Below are positions 24,480 through 36,293 of a stretch of DNA of 64,000 nucleotides, piece by piece. The translations under genes and the position numbers were made by a program. Each line of letters opens with the position of its first letter. Within the stretch, counting starts at the first letter, position 1. Location: assembly GCA_944470555.2 (NCBI GenBank), contig OX104134.1, positions 104,712,701 through 104,776,700 of the forward strand, read 5' to 3'. A model generated the notes under the pieces. It made no database searches and was not told the DNA's origin. It worked only from the letters and a program-made list of their open reading frames with translations. This stretch comes from Heterobilharzia americana (taxonomy: Eukaryota > Platyhelminthes > Trematoda > Strigeidida > Schistosomatidae).

Positions 24480-25350
24480 TAGAGTTTACGTAAAGCAGGA
24501 CTGACCACTGCATCTTTTCAATACATAAATCAGGTTTGGGTCTTTTAATTGCAAATGTTGAAAGATTGAGCTATTTAAATCCTGTAAAGCTTTAATGGTC
24601 AAATTCTTCAGTATATGTTCAGCAATGCGAACTAGAGCTCTTCTGCTCTCCCAATGTATGCATTTTGGCATATACATGTAAATTGGTAAATAAAGTTGGA
24701 TGTAACAAGAGCTTAGAACTCATCCACTCAGGAATGTATCAAATAGCAGCCAGTCTGGTACACACTAATTATTTTTTTAGTACATTATTTTATGTGTTGT
24801 TGATCCTGTTGCCAATTTCATCTCCTTTGACAACAGGGTGTAGAGAAATAGTCTTTTTGTCAACTGTACTGCTATCGGTTCCATGCATTTCTGTCTTACC
24901 ATTGTTGTCAATAGAATCCTACGAGTAAATATTTTCGTACATACGGTGCTCAAAAATGGCAAATTCCTTCTCAGTTTTGTGGTAGGGGAACAGTTTACGT
25001 GTATAGCTGAAAAATTTCCCTAGTAGATATTTCATTGACTGATTAGACAAAAGATGCTGAAATTAGAATAAATTCCATTCAATTCATATTTGTGATGAGT
25101 ATTGGCATAGTCTGAGAAGTGGAATTTGTCTTCATTTTCACTTTCCATTGTTAATACTATATTTGGACGTGTTTCCCTGAAATAATTCAGGTCAGAGGCA
25201 TGTTCACCATTAGGACCTACAATAAATGCATTGGCAGAGCACTCTGTATATAATGTTCTCTGATCGATTGCATTTTCCAGTTTTATTTGCTCTTAGCTCG
25301 CGATAGTGATATTGGCGAGGATTAGGGCCAAAAGGCTACCCATGACTGCT
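24480..25350 (-). mobile_element. Penelope-like retroelement PLE2, decayed fragment
   Basis: On the minus strand, from about 25345 down, VMGSLLALILANI corresponds to the RT MGSPLGP-LAN block. RPNIVLTMESENEDKFHFSD follows, corresponding to the H-P-IK-T-E-E-----FLD block. At 24962-24777 a segment with LPFLSTVCTKIFTRRILL and LLSKEMKLATG is still open. At 24677-24486 RRALVRIAEHILKNL and SSIFQHL are GIY-YIG endonuclease pieces. Stops and frameshifts are frequent. It is more eroded than PLE1 and is probably a separate insertion. Confidence 0.65.
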
Positions 25351-25469
25351 ACTGTTGTCTTTTTTTTATTTAGGTTCTTGAAAAAAGAAATGCATGAAAA
25401 GTAACCTTACTTTTTTCATTCATTGAAAACTTCATATATCGAAATAATGATTGTTATGTTAATGATGGA

Positions 25470-25637
25470 TCGTGGCTAGCAGTGGAATCCAGTATGCTCA
25501 TTTCCTCCTGTTTGGGACTCGTCAGCTGGATGTGCCTGCTTCCCAGTGAGTGATGTTGTTCCCACCGGGATTCGGACTCGGCAGCGATCGCTTCAAACGC
25601 CGGCGCATTATCCACTACGCCACCCAGCCACGATAGC
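25470..25637 (-). mobile_element. tRNA-derived SINE with hammerhead (Sm-alpha type), unit 1
   Basis: On the minus strand the unit starts with a tRNA-like head, GTGGCTGGGTGGCGTAGTGG (A-box region). A B-box-like GAGTCCGAATCCCGG follows, then a spacer GTGGGAACAACATCACTCAC. It ends with a hammerhead-like segment and GATTCCACTGCTAGCCACG. Such units are known in schistosomes as short pol III-type repeats carrying a self-cleaving RNA. Confidence 0.8.
25483..25535 (-). ncRNA. Hammerhead ribozyme remnant, unit 1
   Basis: The core CUGACGAG is present, followed by stem II GUCCCAAACAGGAG with its last pair lost, then GAAA. The stem III/cleavage segment (UGAGCAUAC) no longer shows the usual GUC triplet. 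Cleavage is unlikely. Confidence 0.65.
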
Positions 25638-25670
25638 CACTCTTGTGCGACGGGTATAGTTTTTAGTATA

Positions 25671-25795
25671 AACAGGACGAAATGCGCATCCTGGATTCCA
25701 CTGCTAGCCACGATTCATCATTAACAAAATTAGAACACTGGCAATATCGAGGCATCCGCACAGCAGCCCATATGCCAAAAGAGACCGATCAATTC
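25671..25795 (+). repeat. Oppositely oriented hammerhead half-unit plus downstream module
   Basis: The plus strand carries AGGACGAAATGCGCATCC and the GATTCCACTGCTAGCC end of a hammerhead unit without its 5' half. A downstream module follows with ATCGAGGCATCCGC, CCCATATGCCAAAAGAGACC and GATCAATTCGGTCC. It lies head-to-head with unit 1. The same module recurs at 28.8, 50.1 and 56.9 kb. Confidence 0.75.
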
Positions 25796-27070
25796 GGTCC
25801 AATCAACGAAGGTATCATATGAAAACAATTATACTAATGATTGCTCAAACTTTTCCAAATCTGGAAATCTCAACATTTTGGGAATGTTTGTTTATTAGTG
25901 CCTCTTATTTCTCATTTGTTATTACACTGACTGATCTCTGCTGGGTCTCTTGAGCGAACGTCTTGATATTGTCTCAAGTTATATTTTGATGTTTTTTGCT
26001 CGGTGTTTGTTAACAGTGGAATCCAAGATAAGCCTCCAGTCCTATTTTGGATGGAATATCGTTAAATGATACATCACTGAATCTTGTTATCCTCGAGAAT
26101 TTTCTTTCAGTATTTGGGTACTTGTTAGTGTATTGGAGTGCTATAAAGCCTTAAAGTTATTTTTTAACAGATAATCATATCCAACCTATTTCCTACCTGT
26201 CCAGAGCTAAAGAATTCAGAATTAATTAACATTATCACATCACTTAGTTTTCAGATGATAATTAGTACATAGGACAAGTAAAAACGCCAATGAGAGCGGG
26301 ATATACTCAATTTACGTTTATTTTTAACAAGCGCTTAGTTGAAATTTGACTTTCACTGTTACTTCCTATGTTTTTGAACCACTGAACCGAATTAAGAAAA
26401 ATTCTCAGCGCCTGTTGACGCCAGTAAATAAGAAGTCCTAACTTCAGAGAAACCTATGCACTTTTATTTACTAAAACCTCAGTACTATTTATAGTCTGTA
26501 ATTTCGGTGACCAGTGTTCCTAATGCGACTACCCCCTTTTGTAAGAATCAATGTATAACCCTGACATATCACTGTAGAATATATGAATCAATGTTGTTGA
26601 CATACTGACAAACGGAAAGTATGGGCTACTCGACAATTTAGGTACGTTTTTACTGAACAGTGTTATGAACCCCCGTAATCAAGTCCAGCGCTTCTCGCAA
26701 ACAGCGTCCAACCGTACAACACAATAGATGACGCACTTTAATACTCAGTTGTTTATCTCAAAGAGCAAACTTTGATCTTTCTGGTGGAATTCATTCATCA
26801 TTGAGGAATATTTGTGACGATAATGATCACAGCTTAAAACGTAACCACTGAAGACGTTACACCTTACTGCCATAAGTTCTTAGATGTTGATACAAAGAGA
26901 CACAGTGGAATAACTATTAAAACAAATGTAGGTAGAACATAAATTTGCTAGAATTCAAGTTTGTGAATCAGTTAATCACAGCCACACAATTATATATAGA
27001 ATTTGTCTGATGCTGGAAAGAAGGGAAATCTAGGAAGTGGGTTTTTTCGCCGACCTGCAGCCTAGAGAGT
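25796..27070. other. No feature recognised
   Basis: AT-rich sequence. A very weak hammerhead-unit-like tract near 26.01-26.05 kb is discussed under rejected items. Confidence 0.4.
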
Positions 27071-27074
27071 GATG

Positions 27075-27160
27075 ATTATCTTGCTGGGGCTCGGACCAAG
27101 TACCTATTATTTCAAATGTTAAATCCTAGCCACTAAGCCGCTGGTGTGTGATCGTCACCT
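27075..27160 (-). repeat. tRNA-like SINE-type repeat
   Basis: The minus strand has CAGCGGCTTAGTGGCTAGG (A-box-like), then GGTCCGAGCCCCAGC (B-box-like) about 40 bases on. The tRNA stems do not close well, so a SINE head is likelier than a tRNA gene. Confidence 0.45.
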
Positions 27161-27430
27161 CTTGTGAAACGGTTATTAGTTTTTATTATTTGTTGATGTA
27201 CTCGTAACTCGCCGTTGGTATACTGAGCAGAACAAGTCGGCCTTTGTTATGAGACGTGAGTGTAAGTGGATGCCTCCATATTACCTCGGTGTTCATTGTT
27301 ATAATTAATAAACATCAACAAATAGTAATTATAAAGTATTTCAAATTTCCTCCGGAATTTATCCTTTTATCCATTTTACTTTCCTTTGCTTTTTTTCTTC
27401 GAATTTTTGCTTTACACAAGTAAAATTAGC

Positions 27431-27433
<3 letters not shown>

Positions 27434-27487
<54 letters not shown>
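27434..27487. repeat. (TA)27 microsatellite
   Basis: An uninterrupted TA dinucleotide run. Confidence 0.97.
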
Positions 27488-27489
<2 letters not shown>

Positions 27490-28516
27490 AGGAGAATAAT
27501 TTTTGGTATTTATCTTCCCTTCTATCAAGTAGTTTTCTTTTAGTTGTCCTCAAAAAATGATGGAGTTTTATGCATGCTGCACTGAACTGCACACTCGCAC
27601 GCACATGAACACATGGGTAGGTAGTGGAGAGACCCGCATACACGGGAACATTAAGACAGAATGCATACGCTTACAGAATGAATAACAAGTATTCCTTATC
27701 AATAGTTTTGCTATTTCCATTGTCGTTATCGCTATTATTATTATTGTGATAGTTAAGGAAATCGGTCCGATATTGATACACTTTACTCCGATATAAATGT
27801 ATATATGATTAACTATTTGACTCAATATTTTCTTAATCTTCTTCTACCAATCTAATTGCTTAGTAAAATTACTATATGGAAATTTCTCTCAAGTTTTCGG
27901 TACAATCCGGAAATCAGTAATCATTTATCAAGGGAAGATATATATATCTTTACGCTTCACAAAACTAATTGCGCTTCCCGCCTCAGTGTTTTATGATAAA
28001 TATAAAAAGGAGCGATTTTCTTTCTAATACCGCCTTGTAGTTTTCATTTGAATAGATGCAAAACACGCTAGAAATCTGTAATGAATAATAGAAGGCATCA
28101 TTTCAATTTGTGGTTTTCGGAGATTGATTGGTTGATGTCAAGATGATATACTTCATGGAACGACCCTAGTCAAAGAAGCACTGAAAGCCTGGAAGCAATG
28201 AATTGCTGTTTCGTTCTGTTATGGAACTTATTATTCACCTACTTTTAGATAAACTTTCCGATGACTGCATGAAAGTCATGACCTTTGGGGTCAGGCAATT
28301 TGAGTGTGAAGAAAACCACCTACGGAATTGAATAATGGTTGCACTGTATCACTACTTGAGAGAAGTAGGAAAATGTGAACCAGTGGCTGAATAGTAACTT
28401 GTTCGCCGTTAGATCTTATGACAATAACCTCAATTCCTCACGCTATCGCAACTGCACACTGTTGAGCAGTCCCTTACTCGGATACAATAGCTGTCCAGTC
28501 CTGTCAATTTATATGT

Positions 28517-28523
<7 letters not shown>

Positions 28524-28554
<31 letters not shown>

Positions 28555-28555
28555 T
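28524..28555. repeat. (TA)16 microsatellite
   Basis: A TA dinucleotide run immediately before hammerhead SINE unit 2. Confidence 0.95.
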
Positions 28556-28570
28556 AACGTAACTTGGTCG

Positions 28571-28717
28571 TCGCTAGCAGAAGAATTCAGGACGTGCGTT
28601 TCGTCCTATTTGGGACTCGTCAGCTGGATATACCTGCACCCCAGTGATGTTGTTCCCACTGAGACTCGAACCTCGTACCCATCGCTTCAAACGCCAAGAA
28701 GTTATCCACGATGCCGC
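28571..28717 (-). mobile_element. tRNA-derived SINE with hammerhead, unit 2
   Basis: The minus strand has a tRNA-like head with GCATCGTGGATAACTTCTTGG and GGTTCGAGTCTCAGTGGG (B box), then GAACAACATCACTGG, then the hammerhead and GAATTCTTCTGCTAGC. Same layout as unit 1. Confidence 0.85.
28580..28637 (-). ncRNA. Hammerhead ribozyme, core intact (unit 2)
   Basis: Minus strand: CAGCUGACGAG, stem II GUCCCAAAUAGGAC fully paired, GAAA present, stem III ACGC/ACGU with one loop-side mismatch, and cleavage triplet GUC. Stem I (AUCCAG with CUGAAU) has one mismatch. All core residues that matter in the family appear present, so residual self-cleavage is possible. This is the best preserved of the set. 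Confidence 0.75.
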
Positions 28718-28865
28718 AGAGGAACGAGTCCCAAATAGGACGAAGCGCATGTCCTGAATTCTTCTGCTAGCCACAACCAACCAAATTATCATAATTAACA
28801 TTCAAACAGTATCGAGGCATCCTCATAGAAGCCCATATGCCAATAGAGATCGAACAATTCGATCC
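28715..28865 (+). repeat. Oppositely oriented hammerhead half-unit plus downstream module
   Basis: Plus strand: GAACGAGTCCCAAATAGGAC followed by GAAG in place of GAAA, then GCGCATGTCCTGAATTC and CTGCTAGCCACAACC. The recurring module ATCGAGGCATCC...CCCATATGCCAATAGAGATC...AATTCGATCC follows. The core is disabled (CUGA lost, GAAA changed). It is head-to-head with unit 2. Confidence 0.8.
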
Positions 28866-31518
28866 AACAAAACAACGGAAAATAACAAGTGTGTCAATAA
28901 ATAGTAATATATACTAACAGTTGGTAACAAGCCTGAAATATACGTAAGGTCAAACATCTTACCAATTACCTTCAGCCCCGTGGGACCAATCAAAAAGTTA
29001 TGGAAGTTATAATTCTCTCAGAGTGGTTCTCAGATGGCAGGCTTAGTTGATAGGATTTAGTTAACATCAGTTTGAATTCTTCTAAACATATTCTCACTTT
29101 TTTTCTAAACATGTGAATTGTCAGATTTTCAGCCTCTCCTGTCGACTTTCTGTCGGTCAGAGTTGAAGGTGTCTTTCAGTAATGACAACCCTGAAATTTA
29201 TTATCACATTGATTGAATAAATTGGTAGATTTAGAGTAATTCATTTGGTTGACGATATTGTTCAGGAAAAAACCATTGTCAAACAATAACCACGTGTAAA
29301 TCAAGTGTAATAATGGTAAATTTTTTTTGGATATGAAAGTGAAATTCTGTGACTGGTTTATCACTGTTCAATGGCTAGATAAAAGTTTATTGGTCGTTAT
29401 TTTTTTATTGTACTTTGCATCTGATTAGGTTAATTCTAGACAACTTTGTGCTAGAACTTATAGACATACTTCTAAGAACCAGTCTACCAATACTTTATGA
29501 AATATTGTTTCAATGAACTGTTATTTAGCTTAATCCTTTTGAAGAGAGGTGACACTATGCGAAAATAATTTTCGATGGTAATTTTTCAAGAAATTCAGGG
29601 GCAGACAAAAAACAAGAAATCAACAGGGAAGAAAAAGCAACTGTCCAGCTGTCTTCAGCCTTTAATCCATTATCATGTAATGTCATTATGTGATGAAAAC
29701 TACTTTTTTCTATATGCAAGTTTACGCGAATTGATTTATTGATTTCAGGTTGGTATTCACTACGGACTAACATGAGTTACAGAAAGAATGATTGGAAACT
29801 TGGGAGCATTGGGAAGTTGTTTCGTCATATTATTTGACTCCTCAGCAAGGTGGGTTTATGACCCAGTCAACGGTAGAATCCAGGACCTTGAGGTTCTGCG
29901 GCCAGAACGTTGACACTGAGCCACTGGTTTGGAATCCATTGGTCAATACTTTCTTACTTCTATCAATTCAAAATATATTGTGACTTCCATTCAACAATGT
30001 AATTGAGTTACTGTCCTCAAGTCTAACTCGTTTTGCTCTACCGGTCACGACTTCTTATCAGAACTTCGGGAATCTTATCTCGAAGCAAGTCACTAATAAG
30101 CACTAGAAATCACTTGTTGTGTATAGTTGAAATATTCCTTCTTCACGCATATAGTCAGTAGACCTCTTTTCTGTGAAGAATGCCTAACAAGTGCGGATAG
30201 TTCCTGTCATAAAGTTTAGTAAGAATTGCAAAGCTTTCGATATTTATAACCACTCATTTTCCTTAGCTGAACTATAAGTTCTGGTATCAGTGGATTTTAC
30301 CAAATGTACTGAAGACTATCAACATCGCTTCGCCAGTCTGATAGATGTTTCAGCTGACTAGATTATGTACTTAAGGTTTTGGAAACATCGTTACTCACAA
30401 AAACTTCTGCTTATCTAAAATAAATTCACATGCAATAAGTTACATGTAGTGCCAAATTCGGTTATTCGAATAATTAGATTTTTAACAATAGATTTGTTGC
30501 ATACTGGTACGCTTCTTCGTCTGGAAGAGCTGGCTTTGATCTATCTAGGCAATCAAATTGACTTTAATCGTCAACAATCTTCCCCAGCAGTCATATGACG
30601 CTTAATTTCCTGTTCATCATAATCATACCATTTGTCCGGCTAGGATTTCCTATTTTAATCCAAAATAATTTATGGGTTCATTTTCATTAGAAGCTATCTG
30701 ATTAGATTACTTTGTTCGTGCGTGTTCTTCTACGTTCTGGAATACCAAAATGGTTAGTTACTGCATGTAATCGAAATAGATACTGCCTACTGTCAGTGAT
30801 CAGAAGTTTCTCCTGAATTTCACAAAATCTGGGATAACAACAAGGACAATATATTTTTGTGTTGATGAATTACACTGACAAAGTGCACGAAATTCTGAAT
30901 ATTGTTCTTGACAATTTTAGAAGTATTTTGAATGGTTTTTCTTCTTACCAGAAAGAAAATTTTGCTTCCAAATCGGTAGTTATAGGTAATCTGTTTGTCA
31001 GTAAGGAGAGTAACGTTTGAGCGTAGTGACACTTTTATTTCTTGAGTAATTTGTATCAGGTGAGACCGAATGATGACTGAGAAAATTCAATAGGAATAAA
31101 AAACTGGTGAGTAGTTTTAATTCAGTTATCCCTTTCATGGTATCAGTTAAGTATATATTACAACAATCCTGTGGTGAATACCGTATTATAGACGAGTGAT
31201 TCAGTAGATGACTTGTGGAGATTCATTCATCAGAACTGTTTATCAATTGGAGTAGATAAGTAGTTGTGATGGCTTCGTGGATCTCACCACTTTTACCTTT
31301 CCAGTAAAACTGGTATTTAGTGAGATTACACTACAAGCAGCATAGAACTTACAGTCTTTCATGAATGACGGTAAAAATCAGCTGGTGAGGCTATGAACTG
31401 TAATAGCTTGAGTTGATGATAGTGATTCGAACGCCTACTGACTGACCGAAATCATGGTATGTTGTAACACTTACGGTAGTATCAGAACTAATCTCGCCTG
31501 GTTAACTAGTTCGCTAGT
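28866..31518. other. No gene recognised apart from a weak tRNA-like repeat
   Basis: AT-rich sequence with chance frames only. The tRNA-like tract near 29.9 kb is listed separately. Confidence 0.45.
29855..29945 (-). repeat. tRNA-like SINE-type repeat
   Basis: Minus strand: CCAGTGGCTCAGTGTCAACG (A-box-like) and, further on, GGTCCTGGATTCTACC (B-box-like) followed by GTTGACTGGGTCATAAACCC. No clean cloverleaf. Confidence 0.4.
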
Positions 31519-31526
31519 TACTAGCC
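31519..31526 (+). repeat. Candidate target-site duplication of copy A3, left (TACTAGCC)
   Basis: The same eight bases occur at 34911-34918 just after the TAA-type tail. It is short, so chance is possible. Allowing one indel, the match extends to about 12 bases. Confidence 0.45.
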
Positions 31527-34500
31527 GGTCCTAAGCCCGGGTAAAAAGGGAAGGTTGGGCATAGGGCTAGCAACCCTACCCCGTAAAACAAATCTAACCG
31601 CTAAAGAAACTTCAAAGCACAAACGATATATAAAAAATGATAACAAAATTATTCCTCTCTGGAATCAGAGAGGCGAAATGACGCCGGTTGGTGAAAGCCT
31701 TCGGGAAGCCAATTGGCCGATGTGTCTTCTCTCTCTCGATGAAAGCGAAAGTAAACGTGGGGACATGGAATGTCAACACAATGTTTGAAGCTGGCTAGCA
31801 AGGCAGCCCAGATTGCAAAAGAGATGAGGAGGCATCACATTGATGTGCTTGGAATTTGCGAGAGCAGATGGAATGGGATCGGATTCTCCAAACTGTCAAC
31901 TGGAGAATCAATAATCTACTGCAATATTGTCAAGCAGACGACAACCATGAGCACACTGAGTTATGGAGTGGCTATCATGATGTCCCCTTGAAGAGCATCG
32001 AAGGCTCTCTCTCTCTCTCATGCACTGGGAACCAATCTCCTCCAGCATCAGGATCATGACAGCAAGGTTCAACTCAAAAGGAAGGAAGGAAGATCAAAAT
32101 CATACAGTGCTACCCTATGCACCTACAAATAATGCAGAGCAAGAGAAGAAGGAGGAATTCTACAGACAAATGCAATCAACACTGGACAAGACGTCAGTTG
32201 GCGATATCAAAATTCTAATGGGTGACATGAATGCCAAACTGGGAGGGGACAACACAAGAAGAGAACTAACCATGGGTCGAGAGGCGCTCAGTGAAATGAA
32301 TGAGAATGCAGAATTGTTTGCAGAATTCTGTGCATTCAACGATTTGATGATTGGAGTCAGGCAGTGTGTTCAAGCATATCCAAGGGTATCCACAAAGCGA
32401 CATGGAGTTGATTTCACCAGACACCAGATTTCACACACTACACTGGAAATCAGATCGACTTCATCTCAATGTGAAGAAAGTGTAGATGCACTCAGCCTAC
32501 TTGAGACAAAATCAGATGAAGAAGGGGAGCAGATGTAGGTGGTGTACACCACTCACTATCTAGTGCAAGGAACCTGCATTCAAAATCAAGTTGAAAGCCT
32601 TCATCTCAAGGAAGTTGGTGATAGACCACACACAGTTCAAGTACAACACTCGGAAGCTGAAGGACGAAACCACAAAGGAAATCTTCACGGCAGCCATCAA
32701 GACAAAATGGGAGATATCGAGCAATATCCCTGAAGAAATCTGTGTGGATGAACACTGGAAGTCTTTGAAAGCTATGTGGAAAGAAACCTGCATAACCGTA
32801 TTAGGAAGGAAGGAAGAAGAAAGAAGACAAGGAATGGATCTTGACGGATACATGAAAGCTGATAGAGGAGGGAGAGGAGGATGGTGAAACAGAAGACAAA
32901 CCAGTGCAAGGATGAACAACGAGAAGAGGATCTGAGTACATTGTACAAAACACTGCCAAAGAGGTGAAGAAGAGTGCACGGAAAGACAAAAGACACTTCT
33001 ACGAAACACTGGCAAGTGAAGCAGAACAGGCTGCAGGTAGGAGAGACAGAGACCTGACAACGTTGTATCAAATAACCAGGTTGCTATCAGAGAAGAGATC
33101 AACACAGATGAAACCAATAAAAGATGATGAAGGAAATTTAATTAGGAAAGAAGATAAACAGAGGAAACAATGGGCCGACCATTTCAAGAAGCTCTTGAAT
33201 CGACCACCGCCACCACCTGCACTTCGTCCACAAATACCACCTGCAGCCCAGCCACAGAACTACGAGTGAACACAAACGCTCCAACAAAAATGGAAGTCCT
33301 GAGCGCCATAAAGCTACTGAAATATGGGAAAGCAGCAGGACCAGATGGAATCCCGCCAGAAGCACTGAAAACAGATGCAGAGACAACAGCGGACATGCTC
33401 ACACCACATCACTATTGCAGAAGGTGTGGAAGGAAGCGAAGGTACCTGCCAACTGATTGGGAGAAGGGCTACCTTGTCAAGCTGCCGAAGAAGGGAGACC
33501 TCAGTGTTTGCAGGGACTGGTGCGGAATCACTCTCCTATCCACCCAATGCAAGCAAAATATTAAGCCGCATCATCCTGGAGAGACTAAAGGATGCACTGG
33601 ATTCAAAACTACAACCGGAACAGGCAGGCTTCAGGAAGTACAAATCATGTGCAAACCAAATTGCAACGCTTCGCATCATCATAGAACAGAGCATAGAATG
33701 GCAATCAGCTCTCTACCTCAACTTCATCGATTTTGAGAAGGCCTTTGACAGCGTCGACCGAGAAGTAATTTGGAAACTGCTTCAATACTACGGAATACCA
33801 CAAACCTTTATCCGCCTCATTCAACAACTATATGAAGATGCCACATACCAGGCAAGTAATTCACAACGGGAAGCTCATTAATGCTTTTGAAGTGAAGTGG
33901 AGACAGGAGTGAAACAAGGCTGCCTACTATCCCCCATGATATTCCTGATTGTGGTGAACTGGACTGGATCATGCAGCAATCAGTGAGGAGCCAGAAGAGG
34001 GGGATACGCTAGACTACGGTAAAGTACCTAGAGGATTTAGATTTCACCGATGACCTGTGTCTGATGTCACATAAACTTGAAGATCTACAGGCGAAAACTA
34101 AGAAGTTGACAGAAGAGGCGAGGCAGGGCAGCGAAGATGGGACTTCAAGGGAACGTAGAGAAGACAGAGGTGATGAAGATACCCAACCAACAACAGCATG
34201 AGCAACAAGCACCAATCACCATCAAAGGGGGAGAAACTTAAAGAAAGTGGCCTTCTTCACCTATCTAGGCAGAACTGTCTCAATCACAGACGGCACAGAC
34301 GAGGATGTCAAAGTCAGAATCAGAAAAGCAAGACAGGCGTTCATTAGCCTGAAACCAGTGTGGAGATCTACTTCACTAGATTGCACTCAGCATAAAGCGT
34401 AAACAAGATCCGGATTTTCAACACCAACGTCAAGTCAGTGCTTCTGTATGGCTCAGAGACTTGGCGCGTGACGAAAGGGATTTCCAATAAACTACAGACA

Positions 34501-34910
34501 TTCATCAACAACTGCTGTCCACGCTCGTTGCTGAAGATCAGATGGCCAGATTAGCAATAATAAGCAACAAGGAACCCTAACTGGGTAACCAGCCAACCGA
34601 GAACCTATCACTCAACAAATATGCAGGGGGAAGTGGAGATGGATTGGGCATACACTGAGAAGTCCGATTGGGGACATCACGCACCAGGCCAGGCTGTCGA
34701 GTGGAATCCAAAGGGGAAACGATGAGTTGGGCATCCGAGGTGAGGGTGACATGGAGGAGATCATGTGAGGAAGAAATGAGAGCTTGTGGGCAGTCGTGGA
34801 GCCAGATTGGGAGGACTGCAGAGAAGAGAGTGAAATGCAGACGTGCTACTGAAGCCCTATGTCCCATTAGGAACCCAATGGACAAATAATAATAAAATAA
34901 TAAGTATTAG
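31527..34910 (+). mobile_element. Non-LTR retroelement family A, most complete copy A3
   Basis: About 3.38 kb. A 5' untranslated region begins near GGTCCTAAGCCCGGGTAAA. An AP-type endonuclease region, a reverse transcriptase, a C-terminal region and a tail AATAATAATAAAATAATAAG follow. The layout and the short TAA-type tail fit the RTE group of non-LTR retroelements. The 5' end is supported only by the candidate target duplication. Coding is broken by several frameshifts. Positions 32555-34572 appear identical to 41834-43851 of copy A5. Confidence 0.88.
31740..34889 (+). pseudogene. Broken endonuclease-reverse transcriptase gene of copy A3
   Basis: Endonuclease blocks: VNTMFEAG at about 31770, AAQIAKEMRRHHIDVLGICE at about 31803-31860, STGESIIY, YAPTNNAEQEKKEEFYRQMQ at about 32116, and ILMGDMNAKLGGDNTRRELT at about 32211-32270. 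The stretch 32378-32555 is scrambled relative to copy A5, which there encodes IDFISISRKWRRS, the expected DFI-S block. RT blocks: GKAAGPDGIPPEALK (about 33328), RDWCGITLLSTQCKQ (about 33517), EQAGFRKYKSCANQIATLR (about 33616), FIDFEKAFDSVDREVIWKLL (about 33723), KQGCLLSPMIFLIV (about 33914) and FTDDLCLMSHKLEDL (about 34044), which keeps both catalytic aspartates. The C-terminal part ends near 34889. At least five frame changes prevent translation. Confidence 0.88.
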
Positions 34911-34918
34911 TACTAGCC
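34911..34918 (+). repeat. Candidate target-site duplication of copy A3, right
   Basis: Partner of 31519-31526. Confidence 0.45.
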
Positions 34919-35399
34919 AAAGCTAAGGGGAGTTAAATTAAGGCATAGCATCAAAATATGACATCTCTTACGGATGGTTTGCTAGTTTTGGGAGTTTTAG
35001 GCCTCCTGATGAAACTAAAGGAGATAATCGAAGCCATTATGACCGACTGAGATTTTTCCTGCTTCTTATTCTCTATTCATCTGTTTGACTATTGTATACT
35101 GCGTGATATAATAGTCTAATTGCTTTAACATGCTTGACTATCAGTCATTTTTTATCCCTTCTACAACTGAACAGGATGACAGAAAGACACCCAGATCAAT
35201 GTAGAATGCCGCACAAAGGTAAACTCGTTCAAGTTGCAACACTTCAAAGAAGCATTTAAAGAAGAGATGGAAAAAAGGAGTTCTTTTAAAGAAGACGAAA
35301 GTGCATGGAAGTTGGTAAGAAGAGATTGATGAAGACTAGTGGAAACATTCCAAACTTCGAAATATGATCAATTTTAGACCAAATCATTAACAGTCTTTG

Positions 35400-36293
35400 A
35401 CTGTTGATTGCTGTTGCTTCAATGACCCCAACTAGACTACCTGCTTCATCCTAGGCTACTCATGCTAACAGTCAGAGGCTTTATTGACTGATACCACGTC
35501 TTGGTTTCGACACCCGGAAAATTTTCGTAACTTAATCTTACTTTGGTCAATATTACCTTTTGAAATCTCAGGTGTTTATGCATTTAAAACACATGTTCAA
35601 GACAGACTAGTCGACGAAGATGCACAACCTCATCGGTTGACTTGCCTTCCCTGTCTAGTATCTTTCACATTACGCTGACATTACGTATATGAGCAGTGTT
35701 GTAAAGGCACCCTTGGTCAAAAACCAGCAATCTCTTGATATATTTTGCTTTTATTGGCCATGTCTCATAATCGAATATCTCACTGGCGCGAGATGGCATA
35801 AGTAGCCAAATGCTAAACGAGCCTTTTGTCTCCCGGAGGAGATTTCGTCAGCAACTAATTTAACTGCCTTGATGCAACTCTCCAAATAAGTGAAATGGTC
35901 AACGCATTCTACCATTTCACTACATATCCTTAAAATGAGAGTAGCTATAGACCAATCCTCGGGCATTATCCTACGCATGATGGGTGGCAAACACATGGTA
36001 GCCAAACATACCTAGGTTTCTGCCGAAAGTGTTCAGAAAAATACGCATTCTGCCATCTTCTTCTCCTATTAGGATAATATCTCACACATACTCCAAGTCA
36101 GCTGGATGTCCTACAAATAGTTAGTAGAATTCTGTGGAGACGGAGGTACCAATAGCACATCTTTAACATAGTTAAACAGCAACGGTAACAGTGTGAATCC
36201 TTATCACACATCACTTGCTACCAAAGACTCCACATCGAAACGCTCCAGAAGCCCATACACAGCTGCATGGGTTCTAGTGGAGGGCTTTGATTA
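35400..36293 (-). mobile_element. Family B retroelement, downstream part of interrupted copy B2
   Basis: Minus strand, strongly eroded. In element order, 36290-36000 covers the RT between the SVDRE and YADD blocks (DLEYV in place of DLEYADD at about 36090). Then 36005-35751 gives VECVDHFTYLESCIKAVKLVADEISSGRQKARLAF, the block expected after the RT palm. At about 35760 SDYETWPIKA corresponds to YGCETWPLRA, followed by LLVFDQGCL. Finally, at about 35640-35440, STDEVVHLRRL and ETKTWYQSIKPLTVSMS belong to the C-terminal domain. The other half lies beyond the family A insertion at 37525-37690. Confidence 0.75.
36284..36293 (+). repeat. Target-site duplication, left (GCTTTGATTA)
   Basis: An exact 10-base match with 37525-37534, flanking copy A6 on both sides. 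Confidence 0.85.

Noticed and set aside
26005..26060. Possible fifth-site hammerhead unit end on the minus strand (ATCCAAAATAGGAC, then TTGGATTCCACTG)
   Set aside because: Only the AATAGGAC and GATTCCACTG words match. CUGANGA and GAAA are absent and no SINE body or module adjoins it.
32560..33117. 185-codon open frame on the minus strand, repeated at 41839-42396
   Set aside because: It is the antisense shadow of the family A coding region and recurs only because the two copies are near-identical.
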